Origin: CAYONP01 sp964405335
GTDB taxonomy: Bacteria > Armatimonadota > UBA10988
Reading direction: 5' to 3'
NCBI GenBank assembly: GCA_964405335.1
Contig: CAYONP010000014.1
Location: 15,947-79,946, forward strand
DNA length: 64,000 nt
The translations under genes and the position numbers were made by a program. How positions within the stretch are numbered: position 1 is the first letter of the stretch; each line of letters begins with the position of its first letter. The notes below the pieces were generated by a model, which saw only the letters and a program-made list of their open reading frames with translations, was not told where the DNA came from and made no database searches. Shown here one piece after another: positions 50,396 to 58,524 of the stretch.

Positions 50396-51694
50396 GTGAG
50401 TGACGCCATCCTGGCGATTGACCTTGGTACCAGCGCCTTCAAGGCCGGCATCGTCGACGAGCGGGGTTTGGTCGGCTCGCCGACGGTGGCGAGCTACTCA
50501 GTTGAGACCCGCGGCGACCGCGTCACCTGCGCGCTCCAGCAGCTCACACGGGCGGCCACCAAGGCCCTGCGCGGCGCGCTGCGCACGGCGACGGCGGAGC
50601 AGGTGCGGGTCACCGCGATCGGCATCGCGTCGCAGGCGCAGACCTTTGTCGCCCTCGACACCGATGGCCGGCCGCTGGGGCCGGCGGTGATCTGGACCGA
50701 CGCCGGCGCCGTGGCCGAAGCCAACGAGGCCGCCGCGGCGCTGCCCGACTTCGCCGCCACCTCCGGCTTCGTCCGCCCGAGCCCGCTGCAACTGCTGCCC
50801 AAGCTGATCCGCCGGCGGCATGACGACGGCCCGGCGCACCGGATCCTGCTGCTCAACGAGTGGCTGGCCTGGTGGCTGACCGGCGAGGCCTACGGCGACG
50901 AGGTCAACCAGGGCATGGGCGGACTCTACAACATCGCCGCGCGGCGCTGGAACGAGCGCGCCCTGGCGCTGGCCGGCCTCGGGCCGGCCAATCTGGCCGC
51001 GGTCTACCCGGCGGCGGGCCATGCCGCACGGCTCACCGCGTATCGATGCAGCCAGTTCGGTCTCGGGCCGGTGCCGGTCTATCAGTGTGGCAACGACCAG
51101 TCGGCCGCAGCCGTCGGCGCGGGGCTGCGTGGTCCCGGCGAGCGCTATGCCGGCTTCGGCACGGCGATGGTCGTCTATGCGCTCGAGGTATCGCCCGCGT
51201 CTCCGACGTCGGTCGAGCAGATCACCGGTCTCAGCCCGTTGCCGGGGCTCTGGTTCCGGCTGGCGGTCGAGCCCGAGTGCGGCAACGTGCTCGACTGGCT
51301 GGCCAAACTGCTCTACCCCGGCGGCGGCGTGGAGCGGCTGATGGACGGAGCGACGGCGGCCGACCCGGCCGAGGTGCCGCGGCTCCGCATCGCGGCCGAT
51401 CGGCGGATGGACGTGTGCGGCTTGAGCATCGCCGGCCGGCGCGAGGAGGTGGCGCGCGCGGCGCTCGAATACTATGCCGCGCGATTCGGCGAGCTGCTCG
51501 CGCAGGTCAGCGGCTCAACCCGACTCGCCACCGGCGGCGGGCTGTCGCGCAGCGCAGCCTGGCTCGACTTCCTGTCCGAGCGGCACGGGGTAAGGTTCGC
51601 GCCGACCGAGAGCGAGCACCCGGGCCTGCTCGGCATCGCCGCGATCATCCGACAGAATGCGGGACCATGGCCGAACACCGATTCGAGTACCTGA
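50396..51694 (+). CDS. FGGY-family carbohydrate kinase
   Basis: A 432-residue sugar kinase. I take GTG 50396, giving the canonical opening AILAIDLGTSAFKAGIVDER with the phosphate-1 motif. GIASQAQTFVALDTDGRPLG and AVIWTDAGAVAEANE are the FGGY_N blocks; CGNDQSAAAVGAGL holds Asp234, the likely catalytic base; LATGGGLSRSAAWLDFLSER is the adenosine/phosphate-2 region. Length is slightly short of xylulokinases (about 480-500). It phosphorylates a sugar or polyol of unknown identity. Its end overlaps the creatininase start by 28 bp, so the two are cotranslated. Confidence 0.87.
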   Translation: MSDAILAIDLGTSAFKAGIVDERGLVGSPTVASYSVETRGDRVTCALQQLTRAATKALRGALRTATAEQVRVTAIGIASQAQTFVALDTDGRPLGPAVIWTDAGAVAEANEAAAALPDFAATSGFVRPSPLQLLPKLIRRRHDDGPAHRILLLNEWLAWWLTGEAYGDEVNQGMGGLYNIAARRWNERALALAGLGPANLAAVYPAAGHAARLTAYRCSQFGLGPVPVYQCGNDQSAAAVGAGLRGPGERYAGFGTAMVVYALEVSPASPTSVEQITGLSPLPGLWFRLAVEPECGNVLDWLAKLLYPGGGVERLMDGATAADPAEVPRLRIAADRRMDVCGLSIAGRREEVARAALEYYAARFGELLAQVSGSTRLATGGGLSRSAAWLDFLSERHGVRFAPTESEHPGLLGIAAIIRQNAGPWPNTDSST

Positions 51695-52458
51695 CTTCCG
51701 AAGAGCTGCGGCCGCATATCGCCGACCGATCGCTGATCATTATCGGCATCGGCACGATCGAGGAGCACGGCGCGCACCTGCCGACCGGCACCGACCTGTT
51801 CATCACCCAGCGGTTCATCGACGACCTGGCGGCCCACCTGTCCGCCCACAGCAACGTCCCGTTCCTCACCCTGCCGGCGATCTGGACCGGCTATTCGGCC
51901 ACCGAGATGCAGCGCTGGCCGGGCACCATCCGCATGCGCACCCGCACCGTGATGAACATGATGCGCGAGATTCTCGGCTCGCTCTGCGAGATGGGGTTCG
52001 ACAAGCTGCTGGTCCTCAACGGCCACGGACACCACACCGAGTTGCTCCGCGTGGTCGCCCGCGAGCTGGCCGACGACCACGGTGTCGCGCCGGCGGTGTG
52101 CAACTTCCTCTACCTCGGCGCGAACGAGTACAACGCCGTCCGCACGGGACCGGCGGGCAGCTCGATCCACGGCGGCGAAGACGAGACCTCGGTCATGCTG
52201 CACTACGGCTATCCCGTGCACGCCGACCGGTACACCGACGTCGATCAGGTCACCTATCACACCGACTTCGTCGCCGGCGACAACTTCATCGGCTCGACCC
52301 GGGTGTTCTGGTCGACCTGGTACTACCACCCCAGCCGCACCGGCCTGCTCGGTGATCCGAGCGAGGCGACGGCCGAGAAGGGGCGGGTGCTGATCGAGGC
52401 CTGCGTGCGACAGATGGTGGCGTTTGTCGAGGAGTATTACCACCACCGGCCGAGGTAG
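51667..52458 (+). CDS. Creatininase-family amidohydrolase
   Basis: A 263-residue protein. IGTIEEHGAHLPTGTD (28-43) carries the Glu-His-Asp metal ligands of the creatininase family; VLNGHGHHTE and IHGGEDETSVML supply the other conserved blocks. Members open cyclic amides or act on formylated or amidated sugars and on the FAPy compound of deazaflavin synthesis. Here the gene closes the sugar cluster, overlapping the kinase by 28 bp, so its substrate is likely an amide or lactam of a sugar derivative (inference). ATG 51667. A GTAG-type palindrome 46 bp after the stop may end the operon. Confidence 0.83.
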   Translation: MAEHRFEYLTSEELRPHIADRSLIIIGIGTIEEHGAHLPTGTDLFITQRFIDDLAAHLSAHSNVPFLTLPAIWTGYSATEMQRWPGTIRMRTRTVMNMMREILGSLCEMGFDKLLVLNGHGHHTELLRVVARELADDHGVAPAVCNFLYLGANEYNAVRTGPAGSSIHGGEDETSVMLHYGYPVHADRYTDVDQVTYHTDFVAGDNFIGSTRVFWSTWYYHPSRTGLLGDPSEATAEKGRVLIEACVRQMVAFVEEYYHHRPR

Positions 52459-52503
52459 CCCGGCCGCGCCGGCGCGAGGAAGGGCCGCCTCGCCGAGGCG
52501 GCC

Positions 52504-52529
52504 GGCCCGTTCGGCGAACGGGCCCTACC
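52504..52529. terminator. Palindrome between convergent operons, possible terminator
   Basis: GCCCGTTCGGCGAACGGGC with a flanking CCTACC tail, the reverse orientation of the element at 41739 and 61602. It lies between the stops of the creatininase (52458) and E2 (52576) genes. A stable hairpin in this position could terminate both operons; no T-run follows, so a Rho-independent terminator in the classical sense is not shown. Confidence 0.5.
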
Positions 52530-52575
52530 AACGCAAACCGGCGCGCATCGCGGTGGCGCGAAGCGGGTCGGGGGG

Positions 52576-53649
52576 TCAGGCCGCCGTCCAATCAACCTGA
52601 TCGGCCTGCTCGATTGACTCGCCCACGCTGCGCAGGAAGCGCGCCGCGGGGCCGCCGTTGATCAGCCGGTGATCGAACGTCAACGAAGCGTTGGCGAACC
52701 AGATCTCGCCCTGCGCGAACGGCATGCCGACGAACAGCGTGGCCACCGCCGGGCTGACCAGCACGGGCGTGCCGTCGAGCACGCTGCGGGTGGGGATGAA
52801 CGAGAGCAACAGATGGGCCGGCGCCGAGCGGCCCGACTCGCCGCGCATGACCGCCTTGACCTGCGACCGCAGCGCCGCGGAGAAGGCCACCGGCGCCAGC
52901 GCGTCGGCCGCCGCGATGACCGCCACGCCGAGGGAGTCGGGCGGGATCTCGACGCCGACGCCGAGGTTGACGTGCGGCGACTCGCGGACCAGGCGGTCGT
53001 CGATCAGCGCCGAGCGCAGCAGCGGGTGGTCAGCCGTCGCGCGCGCCACGCAATAGGCCAGCACGCTGAATGGCGTGACGCGCAGCTCGCGCCGGGCGGC
53101 CACCGCGCGGACCGCGTCCCAGCCGAACCGGTGGCGCATCGTCGCCGGCACGGCGGTCGCCTGAGTCTGCCGCAGTTGGGAGATGAACTGCTGCTGCTTC
53201 GCATCGAGCAGCCGCTCGGTGAGCCCGGGCTCGGCTTCGGCCGGCGCCGCGGCCAGGTGGCGGTCGATATCCTCAGGCAGCAGCCGTCGCCCGGCGGCGG
53301 GAACGGCGGCCAGGTCGGCGTCGCTCAGGCCGAGCGAGCGGGCATAGGCGCGGGTGCGCGGCGGGATGAGCCGTTCGTCGTCGGCCGGCGGTCCGGCGGT
53401 GTCGGCGCCGTTGAGCTCGATTCGCCCGACGACGGCGCCGATGGCGACCACGTCGCCGATCCGCGCCACCCAGTCGGTGACCCGCCCGGCGACGGGCGAT
53501 TCGAGGGTCATGTCGGCCTTGCTCGTCTCGACTTCGTAGAGCGGTTCATCGCGCTGAACCGACTCGCCGATGTTCTTCAGCAGACCGATCAGCCGGACCT
53601 CGTGCTCGCCCTCGCCAATCGGCGGGACCGTGATGTCGTACTGCGCCAC
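52576..53649 (-). CDS. 2-oxoacid dehydrogenase E2 (dihydrolipoyl acyltransferase)
   Basis: A 357-residue E2 of a 2-oxoacid dehydrogenase complex. The frame is open upstream, but GTG 53649 lies 5 nt behind the E1 stop and gives a clean lipoyl domain: Lys44 in YEVETSKADMTLESP is the lipoylated residue. Residues about 105-140 (PRTRAYARSLGLSDADLAAV) are the peripheral-subunit-binding domain. From about 170 a catalytic acyltransferase domain follows, with FDHRLINGG (about 330-338) containing the His of the DHR motif. It is short for an E2 (usually 400-550), with a single lipoyl domain and short linkers. No E3 gene is in the window. Confidence 0.88.
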   Translation of the reverse strand: MAQYDITVPPIGEGEHEVRLIGLLKNIGESVQRDEPLYEVETSKADMTLESPVAGRVTDWVARIGDVVAIGAVVGRIELNGADTAGPPADDERLIPPRTRAYARSLGLSDADLAAVPAAGRRLLPEDIDRHLAAAPAEAEPGLTERLLDAKQQQFISQLRQTQATAVPATMRHRFGWDAVRAVAARRELRVTPFSVLAYCVARATADHPLLRSALIDDRLVRESPHVNLGVGVEIPPDSLGVAVIAAADALAPVAFSAALRSQVKAVMRGESGRSAPAHLLLSFIPTRSVLDGTPVLVSPAVATLFVGMPFAQGEIWFANASLTFDHRLINGGPAARFLRSVGESIEQADQVDWTAA

Positions 53650-53653
53650 GCGG

Positions 53654-55639
53654 CTACTCCAGCATCGCCCGCACCGCTGCGACGACATCCTCGGCGTGAG
53701 GCAGCGCGACCGCCTCGAGCGACTCGGCGTACGGCACCGGATGATCCCCGCGGCCGACCCGCCGAGGAGCGGCCAGGTGCAAGGCGAGATGATCGTCGCT
53801 GCTGGTCAGCTCGGCAATCAGGTTCATGCCGAAACTGCCGGTGCGCGAGTCCTCTTCGACGACGACCAACCGGCCGGTGCGCTCGAGCGACTCGCGAACC
53901 GTCGCCAGGTCGCAGGGCACCAGCGTGCGCAGGTCGATCACCTCGAGGGCAACCCCCTCGTCGGCCAGCAGGTCGGCAGCCTTGCCGGCCCACTCGACGC
54001 AGTTGCCCCAGCAGACCGCCGTGGCCTCGCTGCCGCGGCGCAGGATGCGCGCCCGGCCAAACGGCAGGCGCTCGGCGGCGAGATGATCTTGGCGCAGCCG
54101 CAGCCGCCGCTTGGGCAGCAGCAGCAGCGTCGGGTCGTCGGCGTGGAGCGCGGCCCAGAACAGCGCCAGGGCATCCTCGGCAAAGGCCGGCACGGCGACA
54201 CGCAGGCCGGGCATGTGAGTCCACCACCCCTCGTTGGTCTGGCTGTGCCAGATGCCGCCCGAGATGTAGGCCCCGCACGGGGCATAGAGCACCAGCGGGC
54301 AGGTCCAGTCGCCGTCGGTCCGCCAGCGTAGCGTGGCCGCCTGGGTGGCGAGCTGGTTGAACCCCGGGGTGATGAAATCGATGAACTGCAGCTCGATGAT
54401 CGGTCGCAGCCCGGTGGCCGCCAGCCCCACCCCCGCGCCGACCAGCGTCGCTTCGGCCAGCGGCGAGTTGATCACCCGCCCGGCAAACCGCGTGCTCAGG
54501 CCGCGGGTCAGGCCGAATACGCCACCGCGCGGATCCTCGATGTCCTGGCCGTAGAGCAGCACCTCGGGCATCGTCTCGAGCGCCGCGGCGAGCACCTGAT
54601 TGACCGCCTCGGCCAGGTTGCCGGGCGGCTCCGGCGCCGGCGGCGGCGGGTCGGGCGTCGGTTCGGGGCCGTAGACGGCGGCGGCAAGCTCGGTGGCCGG
54701 CGCCGGCGCGCGGGCCGCGGCGGCATAGCAGGCGTCGACCCGCGCGGTCACCTCGTCGCGCAGCCGCTCCTGGGCCGCCTGGTCGAGCTCACCGGTGCGC
54801 GCCAGCAGCCGGCCGAGGTGGAGGAGCGGGTCGCGTTCGGCGGCGGCCCGCAACTCGTCCTCGCTGCGATACTGGCGGTGGTCGTCGGCGCTCGAGTGGG
54901 GATCGAGCCGCTCCAGCCGACACCACAGCACGGTCGGCCCGCCGCCCGCGCGCGCCCGGGCAAAGGCCGCCTTGCCGGCCTCGCGCAGGGCCGGGATGTC
55001 GCACCCATCCACCTCGCGACACAGCTCGCGGGGCAGCAGGCCGAAGTCCAACGGCGTGGCGCCGTCGGTCGGCGTGCTGATCGCATAGCCGTTGGCCTGC
55101 ACCGCGATGACTAGCGGCAGACGATAGTGGATCGCCAGGCAGACGGCCTCGAAGAACTCGCCCTGCCGGGTGCCGCCCTCGCCGAGCGAATGCAGCACGA
55201 GCTGGCCTTGACCGGCCAACTGGCAGCGCCAGGCCGCGCCGGCGGCGGGCAGGCAGCCACTGGCCACCGGCGAGGCGACCGAGTAGATGCCGCGCCGGCG
55301 GTCGGAGTAGTGCTCGGGCATGGTGCGACCGGCCGAGCCACTGCCCTCGCCGGCGACGAAGTCGAGCGCCAGCTCGTCGATGGACATGCCGCGGGCGAGC
55401 ACCAGCGCGCGGTCACGGTAGTAGGGGAAGAGGAGGTCATCGGGCCGCAGGCCGGCGGCCAGGACGGCGATGCTCTCGTGCCCCGAACCGCTGACATGGA
55501 ACCGCCCAACGCCCTGCCGGACGAGAATCGCCTCGCGTCGGTCGGCGGCGCGGGCGGTCAGCATCGTCTCGAACAGGGCGACCATCCCCGACAGCGACCG
55601 GGCCGTTCCATCCGTCGGCGCCGTACTTTGAACGGCCAC
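53654..55639 (-). CDS. 2-oxoacid dehydrogenase E1, alpha and beta halves fused
   Basis: A 661-residue thiamine-diphosphate enzyme. I start at GTG 55639 with GAGGAG about 10 nt upstream; the frame extends 42 codons further. Residues 15-320 are the E1 alpha part, with SLGEGGTRQGEFFEAV and QANGYAIST forming the GDG-type Mg/TPP motif (GEG 153-155 to Asn183). A Pro-rich linker (PTPDPPPPAPEPPGN) leads to the beta part (340-661) with SPLAEATLVGAGVGLAATGL and DGDWTCPLVLYAPCGAYISG. The two halves are separate genes in most bacteria; fused forms are known from Bacteroidota and Planctomycetota. Branched-chain 2-oxoacids are the probable substrates. E2 follows directly. Confidence 0.9.
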   Translation of the reverse strand: MAVQSTAPTDGTARSLSGMVALFETMLTARAADRREAILVRQGVGRFHVSGSGHESIAVLAAGLRPDDLLFPYYRDRALVLARGMSIDELALDFVAGEGSGSAGRTMPEHYSDRRRGIYSVASPVASGCLPAAGAAWRCQLAGQGQLVLHSLGEGGTRQGEFFEAVCLAIHYRLPLVIAVQANGYAISTPTDGATPLDFGLLPRELCREVDGCDIPALREAGKAAFARARAGGGPTVLWCRLERLDPHSSADDHRQYRSEDELRAAAERDPLLHLGRLLARTGELDQAAQERLRDEVTARVDACYAAAARAPAPATELAAAVYGPEPTPDPPPPAPEPPGNLAEAVNQVLAAALETMPEVLLYGQDIEDPRGGVFGLTRGLSTRFAGRVINSPLAEATLVGAGVGLAATGLRPIIELQFIDFITPGFNQLATQAATLRWRTDGDWTCPLVLYAPCGAYISGGIWHSQTNEGWWTHMPGLRVAVPAFAEDALALFWAALHADDPTLLLLPKRRLRLRQDHLAAERLPFGRARILRRGSEATAVCWGNCVEWAGKAADLLADEGVALEVIDLRTLVPCDLATVRESLERTGRLVVVEEDSRTGSFGMNLIAELTSSDDHLALHLAAPRRVGRGDHPVPYAESLEAVALPHAEDVVAAVRAMLE

Positions 55640-55773
55640 AGAGCGCGCTCCTCGGTCGCCGGCCGGTTCGCCGCCGCCGGCCGACCTCCTGTCCTGCGTC
55701 ACATCCCTGACATCTTCAACGTCCTCGCCATTGACGTCAAGTGATCGGCCGGCACGCGAGCCCATCCTTGCTC

Positions 55774-55789
55774 TGGCACCGGGTTTGCA
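55774..55789 (+). promoter_or_regulatory. Sigma-54 promoter of PEP-CTERM gene
   Basis: TGGCACCGGGTTTGCA matches the sigma-54 consensus TGGCAC-N5-TTGCW exactly, in the 198-bp gap before the PEP-CTERM gene. The predicted transcription start lies about 12 bp downstream (near 55801), leaving a leader of about 50 nt. Sigma-54 promoters with an NtrC-type regulator are an established theme for exosortase/PEP-CTERM genes. Confidence 0.65.
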
Positions 55790-55849
55790 CTACGCTGTGC
55801 CAACTCGCGGTGACTCGGGTGGGAGCGAACCGCCGCGATGGGGGCAGCC

Positions 55850-56599
55850 ATGCGACTTGCACTCTGGATGGGAGCAGCAGCGCTGTTGGTCATGGGACTG
55901 GCCGCACAGGCCGACACGATTACCCTGACCGGCACGGTGCGCGACTTCCTCGACACGCATCCGGACTTTGAGGATGGCCTGGGTGTCGACCCGGGCATCG
56001 TCGAGTCGATCCTCGGCGGCGACAAGAAGCCCGTCTACGCCGGGCTGGCCGGCAACCCGACCACGCACGGCGAAGCGGCGTTCGACCAGTGGTACCGCGA
56101 TACCGCCGGGGTGAACCTCAGCGACTCGCTGAGCATCACGCTGGACAACGGGATGGTCGGTGAGGGCGGAACCTACACCTTCGCCGACGGCAGCTTCTTC
56201 CCCATCGACGGGATGCTGCTCGGCAACCAAGCCCGGATCCACAACTACCACTTCACCTTTGAACTGCACACCGCGTTCACCTATACCGGTGGCGAGGTGT
56301 TCACCTTCACCGGTGACGACGACCTGTGGGTGTTCATCGACGACTCGCTGGTGATCGACCTCGGCGGCGTACATGGCGCGCTGAGCGGCGCGGTCGCCCT
56401 GGACTCGCTCGGCTTGACCGTCGGCGACGACTACGACCTCGACCTGTTCTTCGCCGAGCGGCATACCACCGCGTCGTCGTTCCGCATCGACACGTCGATT
56501 GTCCTGCGCGACGCGCCGGGCCCCGCGGCGATTCCCGAGCCCGGCACGCTGGCGTTGCTCGCCGGCGGCCTGGTGCTGCTGAGGCGACGGCGGCGGTAA
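55850..56599 (+). CDS. PEP-CTERM protein with fibro-slime domain
   Basis: A 249-residue secreted protein. ATG 55850 has GGGGGCA upstream; ATG 55838 in the same frame is an alternative. The signal peptide ends near ADTITLTGTV. The body is a fibro-slime/PA14-like domain, with TVRDFLDTHPDFEDGLG at the start, GDDDLWVFIDDSLVIDLGGV in the middle and LDLFFAERHTTASSFRIDTS near the end, all diagnostic for this family of surface adhesins. The tail IPEPGTLALLAGGLVLL then RRRRR is a PEP-CTERM sorting signal (motif, helix, basic tail) recognised by exosortase. The exosortase gene is not in the window. Preceded by a sigma-54 promoter. Probably an extracellular-matrix component. Confidence 0.9.
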   Translation: MRLALWMGAAALLVMGLAAQADTITLTGTVRDFLDTHPDFEDGLGVDPGIVESILGGDKKPVYAGLAGNPTTHGEAAFDQWYRDTAGVNLSDSLSITLDNGMVGEGGTYTFADGSFFPIDGMLLGNQARIHNYHFTFELHTAFTYTGGEVFTFTGDDDLWVFIDDSLVIDLGGVHGALSGAVALDSLGLTVGDDYDLDLFFAERHTTASSFRIDTSIVLRDAPGPAAIPEPGTLALLAGGLVLLRRRRR

Positions 56600-56615
56600 C
56601 GCGAACACGACATCT

Positions 56616-56731
56616 GTAGGGGCGCATCGCGATGCGCCCGATCCGTGCCTGCCTGCCGGCCCGTCGGCACATCGCAATGCGCTTGGTTGGCGAGCGCGCC
56701 AGCGGTTCGGCGCATTGCGATGCGCCGCTAC
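56616..56731. repeat. Inverted repeat element between convergent genes
   Basis: GTAGGGGCGCATCGCGATGC (56616) and GCATTGCGATGCGCCGCTAC (ending 56731) form two palindromes that also pair with each other, with a third partial copy (ACATCGCAATGCGC) between. The right arm is identical to 38707-38729. It lies between the PEP-CTERM and lipoprotein genes, which converge. Confidence 0.65.
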
Positions 56732-56760
56732 GGTGCTCGTCGTCGCGGCGGCGGCGGTCG

Positions 56761-57513
56761 TCACTCGGGCGGCGCGGGAATGGCCGCGTGCGCCCGGAGG
56801 GTGAAGGCGCCGGCGTCGAGGAACAGCTTGCCGCGGGCGAGCACGGTGCCCGACTCGGCCGCCGGCGGCTGGTCGAACAGCACCGCGATGCTGCCATCGG
56901 GCGAGGTCAGCCGGCCGCGGGCGGTGCCGTCGGGCAGCGTCTCGAGGTCGACCAGCTCGCCCGGCACTTCGACGAAGGTGCCGTTCATCCCGGCCATGTT
57001 CTCGTCCGGCGTGGTCATCAGCTCGTGGATCAGCATGTGCCGGTGGTTGTACGGATGCTCGGGCGTGTAGCCGACCAGCGGCATGCCGCCGGGCCACTCG
57101 AACCAGGCTTCGGCCAGCGCCACGCCGCCGGCGGTCAAGGGGCCGATCCGCACCTGCCCGGCGCCGAACTCGCGCAGCAGGTCTGATTCGCCGCGGTACT
57201 CGGCGTACCCGCCGTCGGCGGCGACGCCAGTCAGCGCGATGCTGGCCGGCGTCGCGCGGGTCAGGTCGTCGCCGCGGCGCTGCACCAGCAGCGTCAGCGA
57301 CGGTTCGGCGACGGGCTTCGGCTCGCCGCTGAAGCTGCCGGTAAAGAACACCGTCACCCGCCCCTCGGCGCGCTCCAGGCAGATTTCGGCCACCACGGTG
57401 GTGTGGTACAGCAGCCGCGTGCCGCCATGGGCGCCGTCGCCGGTCTGGTCGAACGCCGGCGGCCGCGCGCAGGCGGCGACGAGCAGCGGAACGAGCAGGG
57501 CAAGGCGCCTCAA
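56761..57513 (-). CDS. Lipoprotein of unknown function
   Basis: A 250-residue protein started at TTG 57513 (GGAG 6 nt upstream). LLVPLLVAAC (6-15) is a lipobox with Cys15, so the protein should be lipid-anchored. The rest is a beta-rich chain with an unusual block HPYNHRHMLIHELMTTPDEN, which has several His residues and could bind metal. I do not recognise the family. It lies 112 bp downstream of the secretin-domain array on the same strand and may be its last member, though the gap contains a GTTGACAAC-type palindrome. Confidence 0.7.
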   Translation of the reverse strand: MRRLALLVPLLVAACARPPAFDQTGDGAHGGTRLLYHTTVVAEICLERAEGRVTVFFTGSFSGEPKPVAEPSLTLLVQRRGDDLTRATPASIALTGVAADGGYAEYRGESDLLREFGAGQVRIGPLTAGGVALAEAWFEWPGGMPLVGYTPEHPYNHRHMLIHELMTTPDENMAGMNGTFVEVPGELVDLETLPDGTARGRLTSPDGSIAVLFDQPPAAESGTVLARGKLFLDAGAFTLRAHAAIPAPPE

Positions 57514-57593
57514 CGGTGGCTCCGATGTCGGTATGATGGCGCACCCGCCGGCCGCCGACCGGGACGGTCGGCGGACGAAGACCTCACGCCGGT

Positions 57594-57614
57594 GGCGCCG
57601 GTTGGCAACCGGCG
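57594..57614. repeat. Palindrome GCGCCGGTTGGCAACCGGCG
   Basis: A 20-bp hairpin at 57595-57614 in the 112-bp gap between the lipoprotein gene and the secretin-domain array. Related copies: CGCCGGTTGACAACCGGCG at 63946-63964 and the CCGGTTGACACCGG type at 44163. It overlaps no gene and may mark the array's 3' end. Confidence 0.6.
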
Positions 57615-57625
57615 ATGTGGCGCGG

Positions 57626-58501
57626 CTACCGCGGCTCCAAACCCGGCTCCCACAGGTTGAGGCGCCCGTCCGGAAGGACCGTTAATGGCCCCGTCGGCCG
57701 TGGCAGACGGAAACGCACGGCGCCAAGACCCTCGAAGCGCAGGCGTCCAAAGCCGAAGCGGTCGACGCCCTCCGCGAGCGGGTCCTGCGGCGCGTCGCTC
57801 TGCCCATCAACCCGCAACAGCAGATAGTGCGCACCTCCCGGCAGCGGCGTGGGCAACGCCACGGCGACGAACTGCCCGCGCAGTGGCCGCACCGCATGGC
57901 CGACGCCGGCGGCCCGGCCGTTGCCGTCGGCCAGGCTCAACACCAGCATCATGCGCCCATCCTCGTGCGGCCGGCCGCCGCCGACGGTCAACAGCCAATC
58001 GACCACCCGCTGCGGGGCGGGCAGGCTGAAGACGAGCATCGACGGCTCGCCGGGCCTCAGCAGGGCGCCTGAAACGGCGGTCGGCGGCGCAGCCCGCAGC
58101 GCTCGCAGACGGTCGAGCAGGTTGCCGTCGACGACGGCTGGCGGAGCGCCGTGCGGCGCCAAGCCTAGTTCGGCGACTTGGGCGTCGCTCATCGAGGCAA
58201 TCCAGGCTTCCAGCCTGACCGGCTCGGACGGCGGCGCATCGAGCCGCCCGACCAGCAGGCGCAGTTCGGCCAGCGCGGCAGGCGTGCCGACGGCCTTCAG
58301 CACCGCAGAAAACGGCTCGACCGTCAGCGCGCGGATGCCCTCCGGCGTCACCGCGTACTCGCCCTGGTGGTGCCCGGCGGCCAACCAGCCGGCCACCTCC
58401 GCGGCCGAGTGATGCCGCAGCACCAGCTCCTCGGTCACCTCGCCCGGCGCGGCAGCGAACACCGGCACCGACAACAGGCACAGGGCCGTCCATCGTTTCA
58501 T
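57626..58501 (-). CDS. Secretin N-domain-like exported protein S4 (no secretin barrel)
   Basis: A 291-residue secreted protein, ATG 58501 after GGAGAG; the frame is open further but the signal peptide begins here. Residues 1-17 are the signal; GEVTEELVLRHHSAAEVAGW (19-38) is repeated almost word for word in the next protein. LVGRLDAPPSEPVRLEAWIA (about 80-100) has the pattern D-x-P-x-x-x-V-x-L-x-A, as in secretin N1/N3 subdomains just before the barrel. The rest is beta-rich without the secretin signature. Fourth and last of a tightly spaced series (23 bp to the previous gene). Confidence 0.7.
   Translation of the reverse strand: MKRWTALCLLSVPVFAAAPGEVTEELVLRHHSAAEVAGWLAAGHHQGEYAVTPEGIRALTVEPFSAVLKAVGTPAALAELRLLVGRLDAPPSEPVRLEAWIASMSDAQVAELGLAPHGAPPAVVDGNLLDRLRALRAAPPTAVSGALLRPGEPSMLVFSLPAPQRVVDWLLTVGGGRPHEDGRMMLVLSLADGNGRAAGVGHAVRPLRGQFVAVALPTPLPGGAHYLLLRVDGQSDAPQDPLAEGVDRFGFGRLRFEGLGAVRFRLPRPTGPLTVLPDGRLNLWEPGLEPR
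58383..58453. repeat. 71-bp perfect direct repeat, copy 1
   Basis: Positions 58383-58453 equal 59291-59361 base for base over 71 bp, within the coding regions for the first about 35 residues of proteins S4 and S3. The surrounding sequence is much less similar, so the match reflects recent gene conversion or duplication. Confidence 0.85.
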
Positions 58502-58524
58502 CACGCTCTCCGGTTTCTCGGCGG

